Shown one piece after another: positions 45,357 through 53,521 of a stretch of 64,000 bases of DNA (position 1 is the stretch's first letter; each line of letters opens with the position of its first letter). The notes beneath the pieces are model-generated. The model was not told where the DNA came from, searched no databases, and worked only from the letters and a program-made list of their open reading frames with translations. The position numbers and the translations under genes were made by a program. Source of the stretch: Brevibacillus ruminantium (lineage in GTDB: Bacteria; Bacillota; Bacilli; Brevibacillales; Brevibacillaceae); the NCBI RefSeq assembly GCF_023746555.1, contig NZ_CP098755.1, positions 2,119,001-2,183,000 on the forward strand, read 5' to 3'.

Positions 45357-46598
45357 ATGTCCCATGAAAATGGACGGATTATTTTTCTCGCTGACATGGA
45401 GAGCTTTTACGCCAGTATTGAAAAAGCAGCCAATCCGGAGCTTAGCGACAAACCAATCGTGGTGGCGGGGGACCCCGAACGGAGGAGCGGCGTCGTGCTG
45501 GCGGCCTGCCCGATCGCCAAGTCGTACGGCGTGACTACGGCAGAAGCGCTGTGGCAGGCTCAGCAAAAATGTCGGCATTTGGTGGTCGTACGTCCGCGAA
45601 TGGAGACCTACATCCGGATTGCCGTGCAAATTACCCGCATTTTTGAGTCGTTTACGAATCTGGTAGAACCGTACTCGATTGACGAACAATTTCTGGACGT
45701 GACTGGCAGTATCAAGCTGTTTGGCGATCCGTGGAAGATCGCACAGGAGATCCGGCGGCGGATTCGGCTGGAGACAGGAGTCAATGCCCGGATCGGCATC
45801 GGAGAAAACAAGGTGTTGGCCAAAATGGCCTGCGACAATTTTGCCAAAAAGCAGGAGGTCGGTATTTTTTGGCTCAAGCGAGAGGAGCTGGCCGATACGC
45901 TTTGGAAGCTGCCGATCGAGAAGCTGTTCGGCGTAGGCTCGCGGATGAAGCGGCATTTTCATCGCATGGGCATCTATCAGATCGGCCAGCTGGCACAGCT
46001 CTCTCCCGCTGTGTTAACCAAGCGCTGGGGAATAAACGGAGAAGTGCTGTGGCGCACCGCACATGGTCTGGACGATTCGCCTGTTTCGCTGGGCACGCAT
46101 GACACCCAAAAAGGGATTGGTCACCACATGACGCTGCCGCGCGATTATCATACGGCAGCCGATATCAAGGTGGTGCTGCTGGAGCTGTGTGAGGAGGTTT
46201 GTCGCCGGGCGCGGAGCAAGGAGTTGATGGGCCATGTGGTCTCGGTTGGCTGCCGGGGTGCTGATTTCGATATTCCCGTGGGATTCGGACGCCAGCTAAA
46301 GCTGCCAGAGCCGACGAACGATGCGATGACGCTGTATGAAGCGGTCTGCCGCCTGTTCGACCGGCATTGGGAGGGGACGCCGGTGCGAAGTGTGGGCGTT
46401 AATCTGGAGCAGCTGGTACCCGACAACGTGGTGCAGCTCAATCTCTTTACAGATACACATAAACAGCGGTCACTCGCCCGCGCCGTAGACGACATCCGCA
46501 ACCGTTACGGCCCGGATGCCATCCTGCGGGCCGTTTCTGCCTTGCAGGCAGGGCAGGCCCAGGAGCGGGCGAGAAAGATCGGGGGGCATTATAAATGA
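45357..46598 (+). CDS. Y-family DNA polymerase (YqjW/UvrX-like, PolY2)
   Basis: 413 residues from ATG 45357 with AGGAG nine bases upstream. The palm has FLADMESFYASIE (first metal Asp) and YSIDEQFLDVTGS (SxDE catalytic pair). The helix-hairpin-helix at KLFGVGSRMKRHFHRMGI and the little-finger domain at GVNLEQLVPDNVVQLNLF complete the enzyme. The SIDEQFLDVTG form is that of the YqjW/UvrX branch rather than DinB1. It performs error-prone lesion bypass. Two LexA boxes precede it, and its stop overlaps the next gene as ATGA. Confidence 0.92.
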   Translation: MSHENGRIIFLADMESFYASIEKAANPELSDKPIVVAGDPERRSGVVLAACPIAKSYGVTTAEALWQAQQKCRHLVVVRPRMETYIRIAVQITRIFESFTNLVEPYSIDEQFLDVTGSIKLFGDPWKIAQEIRRRIRLETGVNARIGIGENKVLAKMACDNFAKKQEVGIFWLKREELADTLWKLPIEKLFGVGSRMKRHFHRMGIYQIGQLAQLSPAVLTKRWGINGEVLWRTAHGLDDSPVSLGTHDTQKGIGHHMTLPRDYHTAADIKVVLLELCEEVCRRARSKELMGHVVSVGCRGADFDIPVGFGRQLKLPEPTNDAMTLYEAVCRLFDRHWEGTPVRSVGVNLEQLVPDNVVQLNLFTDTHKQRSLARAVDDIRNRYGPDAILRAVSALQAGQAQERARKIGGHYK

Positions 46599-47041
46599 CG
46601 GCCAGTCCGCGCGAGGAAAGCGAAGGCGAACAAGAGCTGCTCCGCCTGTATGTACTGTATGGCCTGTTGTTCCGGGTGGCGATGGTGGATTTGGAACACC
46701 TGAAGGCGAATCCCTTGAAAATTTCTTATCACTGGTTTTTTCAGGATCTGTCCCGCTGGGCAGAAAAAGAGCATCATCAACTCCGCCGCAGGCTGATGCA
46801 GCAACGATGCCGTCTGCTGACAGCAGCTCGCCAGGATGGCTATTATGTTGTGAGATATCGGCATCGCGGATACGTCAGGGAAGCGATCTATTCCATCGAA
46901 GTGCTCCGTGCTGAGTGTCAGGAACTGGCCCGCTCGTGGTGGATGATGCGGCCACAAGCATTTCCCTGGGGGCCGCCGGCAGCTATACAGGAGCAGCAAG
47001 GCAACCTGAGTTCAGACAGCAGGAAGGAAGGGAGAACATGA
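46595..47041 (+). CDS. Unknown protein in the SOS polymerase operon
   Basis: 148 residues, basic and helical, with many Arg, Gln and aromatic residues: LLRLYVLYGLLFRVAMVDLEHLK, WFFQDLSRWAEKEHHQLRRRLMQQRC and GYVREAIYSIEVLRAECQELARSWWMM. The C-terminal 30 residues look disordered. No domain is recognised. Its start overlaps the polymerase stop and its stop overlaps the YolD start, both as ATGA, so all three are made together under SOS control. This suggests an accessory role in translesion synthesis. Confidence 0.7.
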   Translation: MTASPREESEGEQELLRLYVLYGLLFRVAMVDLEHLKANPLKISYHWFFQDLSRWAEKEHHQLRRRLMQQRCRLLTAARQDGYYVVRYRHRGYVREAIYSIEVLRAECQELARSWWMMRPQAFPWGPPAAIQEQQGNLSSDSRKEGRT

Positions 47042-47388
47042 GGGAAAAGCGCGTTTCCAAGCGGGATAATTTGTTTGTAGCCAGTCGCTTTGTCCTGCCC
47101 GAGCACCGGGAGATGTACACCAGGATGAAGAGTGAGGAGCGGCGCTACGTTCCACCTGAACGGGACGAGGAACAACAGGCCATCCTCAGTGGCCGGGTAT
47201 GGGAAGCATGGCAAGCAAGAAGAGAGATCATGCTTATCTATTACGATGGAGAAAGAGCAAGGAAATTGACAGGCAGCATTTCGCATGTCGATCCGTCCCT
47301 GGGAAAAATGAAGCTGCAAGCAGAGGGGAGAACAATCTGGATTCGCTTTTCCAGTTTGCTGGAGGTGGAAGAGGATCGCTCCGGGTGA
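47038..47388 (+). CDS. YolD-like protein
   Basis: 116 residues with AAGGAAGGGAG upstream. The core RFVLPEHREMYTRMKSEERRYVPPERDEEQQAILSGRVWEA and LTGSISHVDPSLGKMKLQAEG.TIWIRFSSLLEVE matches the YolD family. Members are encoded next to UvrX/YqjW polymerases and have been proposed to be the functional equivalent of UmuD. The gene ends the SOS operon. Confidence 0.85.
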   Translation: MREKRVSKRDNLFVASRFVLPEHREMYTRMKSEERRYVPPERDEEQQAILSGRVWEAWQARREIMLIYYDGERARKLTGSISHVDPSLGKMKLQAEGRTIWIRFSSLLEVEEDRSG

Positions 47389-47560
47389 CCGGCCAGGATG
47401 AAGGGCGATGATCAAAAAAAAAAGAGCTCCGTTGACGAAAGCAAGCTGCGAAAGGGAGCGACACATAGTGAAAAGCGGTGTGCGGTGACGAGGCGAGACT
47501 GTAGCATCCATATCTGGAGAAAAACAAGATTTTTTCGCCGAATTCTGCGAAAAACGCATT

Positions 47561-47589
47561 TTGCCAAAACGCCATCTTCCTTGTATCGT
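47561..47589 (+). promoter_or_regulatory. Candidate promoter of the 93-aa protein gene
   Basis: TTGCCA and TATCGT with a 17-base spacer, 45 bases before the start codon. It supports the short start at 47635. Confidence 0.5.
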
Positions 47590-47634
47590 TATGATGTCTC
47601 AAATCATCTTGACGGGAACCAAAGGAGAGCGTAC

Positions 47635-47916
47635 ATGTTAGCACAAGAAATGGGTGTTATTTTCACGAAGCACGTGGGGCATATGAGTGCAAAAAGCTGG
47701 ACGGAGTTTCTTCACCAGTTGGAAAGCAAAGGGCTGTACATTGTGATTGAGACAACGACAAATGGACGCGTGATGAGCCCTTTCGGCGGTCTGATGCCAA
47801 TGCCATGCAAAAGTGAAACGCTCCAGATTGTAAGCTCAGACGAACTGAAGCAGCGAGGGCTGCCGCTCGGTCATCATATTGTCACCAAAAGCAAGGTAGA
47901 TGTAGTCGCGACATAA
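47635..47916 (+). CDS. Small protein of unknown function
   Basis: 93 residues; ATG 47635 has AAAGGAG nine bases upstream. An in-frame extension back to 47398 is Arg-rich and low in quality, so it is rejected. The protein has MGVIFTKHVGHMSAKSWTEFLHQLESKGLYIVIETTTNGRV then GLMPMPCKSETLQIVSSDELKQRGLPLGHHIVTKSKVDVV, soluble and alpha/beta. No family is recognised. It has its own promoter and terminator. Confidence 0.65.
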   Translation: MLAQEMGVIFTKHVGHMSAKSWTEFLHQLESKGLYIVIETTTNGRVMSPFGGLMPMPCKSETLQIVSSDELKQRGLPLGHHIVTKSKVDVVAT

Positions 47917-47944
47917 AACCAGTCACCACGTCCAAAAAGGAATG

Positions 47945-47987
47945 AGCCTTCCTTCACCGTAAAAGCACGGGAGGAAAGGCTTTTTTT
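47945..47987 (+). terminator. Rho-independent terminator
   Basis: AGCCTTCCTTC pairs with GAGGAAAGGCT (one bulge) followed by seven T residues. Confidence 0.82.
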
Positions 47988-48063
47988 ATACTATTGAAAA
48001 GTTTAATTTCGCTAATGCGTTAAATGGCGAAAGCGTAAGAAAAACGAAGACTTTCGCTATTTG

Positions 48064-48086
48064 ACTTGGCGATAAGCCAAGTTTTT
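48064..48086 (+). terminator. Small hairpin with T-run
   Basis: ACTTGGC-GATA-AGCCAAGT followed by TTTTTC. It lies in a gene-free stretch (47988-48249) that also contains a TTTCGC/GCGAAA inverted repeat (48007-48031); it could terminate a short transcript. Confidence 0.55.
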
Positions 48087-48249
48087 CTAATGGCCTTTAG
48101 TGAAATGTCACAAAGCAGGAGACGCTTTTTGCTGATGAAAAATTAGGTGATGGATAAAAGAAAAGATGTAAATGGTAGTCCGAATTACACAAAAAAAGAA
48201 AAGGAATTAAGAGAACGCTTAGCGAATAATTAGGGATATTGGTGTATTT

Positions 48250-48337
48250 TGTCATCTGTCGTCTAAAAAAAGTAAGTCTAAGTACCTAGAGTAATCAGGG
48301 GTAGCGCAACGATAAACCGCCGTCTGACGAAATGACA
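48250..48337 (+). promoter_or_regulatory. Structured leader before the EAL gene
   Basis: TGTCAT...CGTC (48250-48263) pairs with GACG..ATGACA (48326-48337), enclosing about 60 bases with GTCTAAGTACCTAGAG and GGGGTAGC...AACCGCC. It ends 40 bases before the ribosome site. It does not match the c-di-GMP-I or -II consensus as I know them. Function is unknown. Confidence 0.4.
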
Positions 48338-48386
48338 GAAATGAAGGCACGATTATTTCATAAAACATGTAAGGAAGGTTAGGACG

Positions 48387-49115
48387 ATGGAGAGTATTAC
48401 AGAGGTTATTGAAAATAAACAATTCTACCACGTATTCCAGCCGATTTGTCACCTTCCGGAAAAAAAGGTAATAGGATATGAGGCGCTGATACGCAGCTTG
48501 TCCCCAATCGGTCCCGAAGCATTATTCCAAAAGGCTATCGAACAAAACAGGTTGTTTGAATTGGATACGTTCTCGATCTTGCACGCGCTTCAGACTTTTT
48601 TTGTGTCTCATCAGCGGCAAGACAAAAGTGTATTCCTTTTTGTCAATATTTATCCGTCTACCATCGTAGAAGACCAGTTCCCGGCTTTTGTGGACAACAT
48701 TTTGAGTCGGTTCCGCCCGTTTCTAAGTAAAATCGTGTTGGAGATCAACGAATCAGCTGCAGAGCGAAAAATCTGGATGAATCCCCTCTTCACCAGACGG
48801 ATCGGCATGCTAAGAAAAATCGGATTCATGATTGCTCTTGATGACGTAGGAGAAGGCACGACCAGCTTTCGCAAAATCGTAGAAATTTCCCCCGATTTTA
48901 TCAAAATGGACAAGTTTTTTGCAGATGGACTGGAAGCATCGGTAAAGAAACAAAAAATCGTCCGTCTACTGGTGGAGTATTGCCAGGGGGAGGCGGAGCT
49001 GATATTGGAGGGGATCGAACACGCAACGGATTTTAGTCGAGCCGCAGTCCTTGGCGTCACGATGGGCCAGGGGTACTATCTGGGAAAACCGGAACGTTTG
49101 AAAAGTTATACTTGA
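48387..49115 (+). CDS. EAL-domain cyclic-di-GMP phosphodiesterase
   Basis: 242 residues, a stand-alone EAL domain. All key residues are visible: Glu of YEALIR (about 32), Asn of FVNIYP, Glu of VLEINES, the two Asp of ALDDVGEG, Lys of IKMDK, Glu of LEGIE and Gln of GQGYYLGKP. It should therefore hydrolyse c-di-GMP to pGpG. There are no sensor or membrane parts, so it is soluble. GGAAGG precedes the ATG. A 117-residue protein and a diguanylate cyclase follow in the same operon. Confidence 0.9.
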   Translation: MESITEVIENKQFYHVFQPICHLPEKKVIGYEALIRSLSPIGPEALFQKAIEQNRLFELDTFSILHALQTFFVSHQRQDKSVFLFVNIYPSTIVEDQFPAFVDNILSRFRPFLSKIVLEINESAAERKIWMNPLFTRRIGMLRKIGFMIALDDVGEGTTSFRKIVEISPDFIKMDKFFADGLEASVKKQKIVRLLVEYCQGEAELILEGIEHATDFSRAAVLGVTMGQGYYLGKPERLKSYT

Positions 49116-49144
49116 AATGCGTACATATTGGAGGCAAGAGTGTG

Positions 49145-49498
49145 ATGAGTGATCGAAACAGGTATTCACGGAAAGCAGCGCTTTCCCTGCGAATATCGGA
49201 ATTTGAGGTACCCCCAATGCAAGATCTTCTGATCGTGGGGAGAAAAGCCCCGATTGGCCCGGAAGCCGTTCGGCGGATGGCCGAGGCGTTATCGCCTGAA
49301 CAATTCTCGTTGATCAAGATTGACCATCCGCGGATTGAGGCGGTGCTGATGCGCAATTCGCTGATGCAGATGCTGGACAAGGATGTCTTGATGAACATCA
49401 TTCTGGAAGAAGCCCAAAATATGATCAGCGATTCAATGGTCCTTCGCTCTGAGTTAAAAATAGCGATCTCCGTTGAGCGTGAGGTGGATTTGCCATGA
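49145..49498 (+). CDS. Unknown protein between EAL and CBS-GGDEF genes
   Basis: 117 residues. GGAGG serves either GTG 49142 (7 bases) or ATG 49145 (10 bases). The sequence RISEFEVPPMQDLLIVGRKAPIGPEAVRRMAEALSPEQFSLIKIDHPRIEAVLM then IILEEAQNMISDSMVLRSELKIAISVERE looks like a compact alpha/beta domain without signal or membrane segments. I do not recognise a family. The stop overlaps the next start as ATGA, so it is translated with the diguanylate cyclase and may be its partner or adaptor. Confidence 0.65.
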   Translation: MSDRNRYSRKAALSLRISEFEVPPMQDLLIVGRKAPIGPEAVRRMAEALSPEQFSLIKIDHPRIEAVLMRNSLMQMLDKDVLMNIILEEAQNMISDSMVLRSELKIAISVEREVDLP

Positions 49499-50412
49499 AA
49501 ATCTCCGAAATCATGACTACATCCGTGCATACCATTTCCTCCTGGAAAAGCGTTTCCTCCGCGGCAGAGCAAATGAATGAACGGAAAATCGGATCGCTGC
49601 TGGTTGTAGATCATAATGAGGTCATGGGCATCCTCACTTCACGGGATGTGCGATCAGCCCATCCCAATCGGATCGTGGCCGATGCCATGACGCCATCTCT
49701 CATCACAGTCACACCGGATCAGGACATCTGGCATGCGTATCATCTGCTCAAGGCACATCAAATCGAGCGGATTCTGGTGATGGAAGATTCGCAGATGAAG
49801 GGGTTGGTGACCCGTGAAGAAATCATGAGGAAGCTCTCAGAGTCACTGGATGCACATACCGGTTTGTATCGCGCTCCGTACATACGATATATCGGCGAGG
49901 AGCTGTTGAAACAGCGCAAGCCATTCCATCTGATTTTTGTGGATATCAACGATTTCGGCCGAATTAACAAAGAACACGGTCATCCCTTTGGAGATGATGT
50001 CATCCGGGCGCTGTCGACCAGACTGGTAAACCTGGTGCATGAAAAAGACGATTTTCTGTGTCGCTATGCGGGAGATGAGTTTGTGATCATCTCTCTGGCT
50101 GACGAAGAGCGGATTGACGAATACCTGAAGCAAATCACGAAGCCGATGGTATTGGATGACGTGCCGATTTCAGTGGCGGTGGGGTACCTGAACGGAAGGA
50201 AGGAACCAGAATTTTTCTCACATTCCCTCAAAGAGCTGCTGAGAAAGGTGAGCCTGATGTCTTCGCTGAACAAGCAGTATAAAAAAGAGCGGAGCTGGGG
50301 CGATCTCTACGATCTGCGGCGGCAGGAAGAGATCGATATTTCCTCTAAAGAAAGTGAGGATGAACAACAAGGAGAGGGTGTCCGGAAAGGGATTCCCAAT
50401 ATTTACTTATAG
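49495..50412 (+). CDS. CBS-pair diguanylate cyclase (GGDEF domain)
   Basis: 305 residues. Two CBS motifs (about 1-55: KISEIMTTSVHTISSWKSVSSAAEQMNERKIGSLLVVD; about 60-115: VADAMTPSLITVTPDQDIWHAYHLL) form a Bateman module that usually binds adenine nucleotides. A GGDEF domain (about 125-290) follows with FVDINDFGRINKEHGHPFGDDVI and the signature RYAGDEFVI near 192. The first Gly is Ala (AGDEF), a variant that can be active. No RxxD inhibitory site stands before it. The tail is acidic. Nucleotide control of c-di-GMP synthesis is the likely role. Confidence 0.88.
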   Translation: MKISEIMTTSVHTISSWKSVSSAAEQMNERKIGSLLVVDHNEVMGILTSRDVRSAHPNRIVADAMTPSLITVTPDQDIWHAYHLLKAHQIERILVMEDSQMKGLVTREEIMRKLSESLDAHTGLYRAPYIRYIGEELLKQRKPFHLIFVDINDFGRINKEHGHPFGDDVIRALSTRLVNLVHEKDDFLCRYAGDEFVIISLADEERIDEYLKQITKPMVLDDVPISVAVGYLNGRKEPEFFSHSLKELLRKVSLMSSLNKQYKKERSWGDLYDLRRQEEIDISSKESEDEQQGEGVRKGIPNIYL

Positions 50413-50771
50413 ATAGCTGGGGCGAATTCCCTGTAAAGTAGTAACAGGGAATAATATTCCTCTCCTTAGTCCTTGCCTCACTTTTTACATAAAAATCGCC
50501 ATTTGAAGGCAAAAATACCTGCAATGCCAATAACCCACGAAGGAAATGCATATGCATGGCACTTATAATAAAGACATTCACGTACTATACCTCCAGCTAT
50601 TGATATTCATAGCCGGAGGCTTTTTTTTTGCCCGTAAAAAGAAACAATGCTGCTTTCTGGAAAACATCCGACAATATTTGTCAGAAACAGAGGGATTTTT
50701 TCAAAAAAGAGGAAAATCGTGTATAATAGTCGGGTAATCCAAAAAATACAGAGATAGTGGAGGTTTCAAGA
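50413..50771. other. Gene-free stretch between c-di-GMP operon and next operon
   Basis: It holds an inverted repeat ATTCCCTG/CAGGGAAT (50426-50452), a palindrome ATGCATATGCAT (50546-50557) near a TATAAT, the terminator listed separately at 50590, and a TATAAT at 50722-50727 that probably starts the following operon (its -35, TTTCAA at 50699, is weak). Confidence 0.5.
50590..50630 (+). terminator. Rho-independent terminator
   Basis: CCTCCAGCTAT pairs with ATAGCCGGAGG (one mismatch) around an eight-base loop, followed by a long T-run. It separates the c-di-GMP genes from the following membrane operon. Confidence 0.88.
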
Positions 50772-51770
50772 ATGGAGCAAAAGCGGCTTGAACCCATGGG
50801 AGTGGGGGGCTTACTGGATCGAAGCTTTGCGGTTTACCGCCAACATTTTGCCACGTTCTTTTTATTGGCGCTGATCCTGTTTGCTCCGCTGATGCTGCTG
50901 CAGGAGGCATTGATGAGTGATATGGGCAGCATGCCGCTGCTGGCATCCGATAATGAATCGGATAGTTTTGAAGAATTTTTGCAAAACCGATTTTTGGGAT
51001 CAGATCAACCAGTAACCGAAGACCCGATAAAGCTACTGCTTTTTCTTTTGTTGCTAATCCCTATCAGTCTTTTCGTGGTTTACCCTCAAATGCAGGGGGC
51101 ATCGCTGCTGATCACCAAAGGGGCTGTGTATGGGGAACCCATCACGTTAAAGGCTGCGTTGAAGCAATCTTTTTCAAGATTCTGGCCCATGGCCGGCAGT
51201 ACGTTTGTATATGGGCTGATCGTCCTCGGAATCATGATCGGATTTATGCTGGTCATCGGTTTGCTGTCGGTACTTGGGATTGGAGTGGGCGGCCTGCTCA
51301 TGCCTGATCTGGACAGCTTTAATCCCGTGCTGATGATCCTCTTGTTTATCTTGCTGTACCTTCTCTTCATTCTTGTGATTGTCCTGCTTCCTGGATATTT
51401 TCTGCTTCGCTGGGCGTTTTATCTCCCTGTGGTGCTGATTGAGCGGGACGGTATTGGAATTGGTCGCAGCTGGCGTTTGACAAAAGGGAAATTTTGGCGA
51501 TTGGTTGCCTTGTACATTGTACTTACCGTCATTTACACGATTTTCTCAGGCGGGATTCAAGCCCTTCTGATTGCCGTCTTCGGCGTATCCGTCTTGGGCC
51601 AATTGCTGCTGGTGCTGTTTACATGCCTTTTGGTGCCCTGGATGATGATCGTGTACGCGCTGACGTATCTGGACTTGAAAGTTCGCTATGATGGTACAGA
51701 CGTGGAAGCATTGCTGCAAGTGCAAACGGAGCCGGTCATGACGAATGAGAAGCCGGATGAGAGGCCATGA
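50772..51770 (+). CDS. Multi-pass membrane protein, first gene of the MoxR cluster
   Basis: 332 residues; GGAGG stands eight bases before ATG 50772. Six hydrophobic segments occur, with a soluble acidic stretch after the first. Motifs GVGGLLDRSFAVYRQHFATFF at the N-terminus and FYLPVVLIERDGIGIGRSWRLTKGKFWRL in the second half are typical of glycerophosphodiesterase-membrane-domain/DUF975-like proteins of Bacillales. No catalytic residues are visible. The stop overlaps the DUF4129 start as ATGA. Confidence 0.75.
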   Translation: MEQKRLEPMGVGGLLDRSFAVYRQHFATFFLLALILFAPLMLLQEALMSDMGSMPLLASDNESDSFEEFLQNRFLGSDQPVTEDPIKLLLFLLLLIPISLFVVYPQMQGASLLITKGAVYGEPITLKAALKQSFSRFWPMAGSTFVYGLIVLGIMIGFMLVIGLLSVLGIGVGGLLMPDLDSFNPVLMILLFILLYLLFILVIVLLPGYFLLRWAFYLPVVLIERDGIGIGRSWRLTKGKFWRLVALYIVLTVIYTIFSGGIQALLIAVFGVSVLGQLLLVLFTCLLVPWMMIVYALTYLDLKVRYDGTDVEALLQVQTEPVMTNEKPDERP

Positions 51771-52393
51771 TTGATCCAAACCAACTGGCGGGTGACAAGG
51801 AAAAACTGGGAGAGATACTGGCCAGAGAGGAATTCCAGGAAGTAGAGAGACAAGGGAAAAGCTGGCTCGACATCATTCTGGAAAAAATCCTCGACACGAT
51901 CAGCCGCTTGCTTCTGAGCGCTGATGTCAGTCCCGGTACGGCAGGAGTCTTGTCCTGGGTTATCATTATGGCCGCCATCATCGGCATCATCGCGTTGCTG
52001 GTGATGTGGGGACGGCGCATGGTAAGGCGCAGCCGGAGGGAAAATCCCCTGCTTGTCTATGACGAGCGAATTCGCACCTATGCGGATTACATTCGGGAAG
52101 CAAAGGAGAGGGGAAATCAGGGGGATTGGCGCGAGGGTATGCGCTTTTCCTTTTTGGCCCTCTTGAGCTACATGCAGGAACGCTCTTGGGTACATATCGA
52201 AACGTGGAAAACAAATTGGGAATATTTGGATGAATTGCGAGAGCGAAAACCGGAATGGGAATCATTTTTCCGCAGTCATGCCCGCCTTTTTGAACAGGTG
52301 TGGTATGGACGCGTCGCACTTGAACCGGCGATGTTCTGGGAAACGGTAAACGAGCTGGAGCGGAGATTGGACGGGGAGGGTGCGCATGACTAA
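51767..52393 (+). CDS. DUF4129 domain protein
   Basis: 208 residues with one membrane helix (about 62-86). The C-terminal cytoplasmic part has YADYIREAKERGNQGDWREGMRFSFLALLSYMQERSWVHI then FEQVWYGRVALEPAMFWETVNELERRL, the DUF4129 signature. Domains like this also form the C-terminus of transglutaminase-like membrane proteins, here without the transglutaminase part. It belongs to the cluster with DUF4350, MoxR and DUF58. Confidence 0.8.
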   Translation: MIDPNQLAGDKEKLGEILAREEFQEVERQGKSWLDIILEKILDTISRLLLSADVSPGTAGVLSWVIIMAAIIGIIALLVMWGRRMVRRSRRENPLLVYDERIRTYADYIREAKERGNQGDWREGMRFSFLALLSYMQERSWVHIETWKTNWEYLDELRERKPEWESFFRSHARLFEQVWYGRVALEPAMFWETVNELERRLDGEGAHD

Positions 52394-53513
52394 TGTCTTC
52401 AAATATCGGCTGACTGTGGGAGCAGCCATCCTGCTCTTTTTGGTCGTAGGCGTACTTCTGCTGAAGCCTGCCGGTCAAGCGTATCCCCCCTACGTCTCCT
52501 TCTCGCCCAACGCTAACGGTACCAAGGCTGTGTTTGAACTGCTGGGAGAGAAACAGGCGGTAATCAAAGAATGGAGAAAGCCCATGGAGTACTTGCCGGA
52601 AGGGGAACATCAGGCGATCGTACTGGTCGAACCCTTCGGCTTAGAGGAAGCTGAGCAGGCAGAGCTGTTGAAATGGGCAGAAAAAGGAAATGATTTGCTC
52701 GTATTCCAGAAAAATTCGAAAGGCTGGGAAGATGTTCACCTTGCAGCTAGCAGTCTGACGGATTATCAAGCGGAGCCTGGGAAAATAGAAAGCGCCGTTT
52801 TGAGCAGCGCGGGTACAGGTCAGGCTGAAACTCACTACAGACTCGACTCTTCAGCAGAAATGGAAACGCTGCTGTCGGATCAAAAGGGCATACTGGCAGG
52901 GCGAAGCACCGTGGGAGCGGGAACGATTACGCTGTTTCTCGTGCCCGAGTGGCTAACGAACAATCGCATCATGGAAAACGATCATTTTGAATTGATTTGG
53001 CCGTACCTGCAGGGAAACTGGAGAGTGATCTGGATCGATGAGTACCATCATGGCTATCAGCAGCGCCCTGGTATCCTGGCAATCTACCCGGACTGGCTGA
53101 TCGTCTGTCTGACCCAGCTTGGGATTGCCCTGTTGTTTATGATTTGGTGGCAAGGGAAGCGTTTTGGCCCGGTTTATACCCGACGGGAATGGACGGTTCG
53201 GCGTGGAGACGAAACGCTGTTAGCCGTGGCCAGCTGGTATGAACGACGACGCTTGGCCGGGGACGCCTTGCGCATTCGCGAAGCGTATCTGCGTCAGCTT
53301 CTTTCCGAACGATGGGGGTTGCACAAGGGGACGTCCGACTACGATATTGTCCGCACAGCCAAAACGCACTGGATGGACCGGGACGCAGGACTGCTCAGCC
53401 ATGTGCTGGCAAGGCTGGAGGAAGCGAAGCAAGATCGGCATTACACACCCAAACGATTGCTGGAGGACAGCAAACTGCTGGATCAAGTGACCAAGCGTTT
53501 GGAAAAGGAGTGA
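52386..53513 (+). CDS. DUF4350 domain membrane protein
   Basis: 375 residues, GGGGAGGG five bases before ATG 52386. The N-terminal anchor is followed by an extracytoplasmic domain with SFSPNANGTKAVFELLGEKQAVIKEWRKPM and ALVLVEPFGL-type strands, the DUF4350 core resembling a ThuA/GATase-like fold. A second membrane helix at about 245 (LGIALLFMIWWQG) and a cytoplasmic helical tail follow. It overlaps the DUF4129 end by eight bases. Confidence 0.8.
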   Translation: MTNVFKYRLTVGAAILLFLVVGVLLLKPAGQAYPPYVSFSPNANGTKAVFELLGEKQAVIKEWRKPMEYLPEGEHQAIVLVEPFGLEEAEQAELLKWAEKGNDLLVFQKNSKGWEDVHLAASSLTDYQAEPGKIESAVLSSAGTGQAETHYRLDSSAEMETLLSDQKGILAGRSTVGAGTITLFLVPEWLTNNRIMENDHFELIWPYLQGNWRVIWIDEYHHGYQQRPGILAIYPDWLIVCLTQLGIALLFMIWWQGKRFGPVYTRREWTVRRGDETLLAVASWYERRRLAGDALRIREAYLRQLLSERWGLHKGTSDYDIVRTAKTHWMDRDAGLLSHVLARLEEAKQDRHYTPKRLLEDSKLLDQVTKRLEKE

Positions 53514-53521
53514 AGCAGAAG

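Noticed and set aside
47398-47634. N-terminal extension of the 93-residue protein
   Set aside because: Poly-Lys from a long A-run and Arg-rich sequence without conservation features. A promoter and ribosome site support the start at 47635.
48250-48386. c-di-GMP-I or -II riboswitch before the EAL gene
   Set aside because: The conserved core (ACGCAAAGCC and partner) is absent. It is retained only as an unclassified structured leader.
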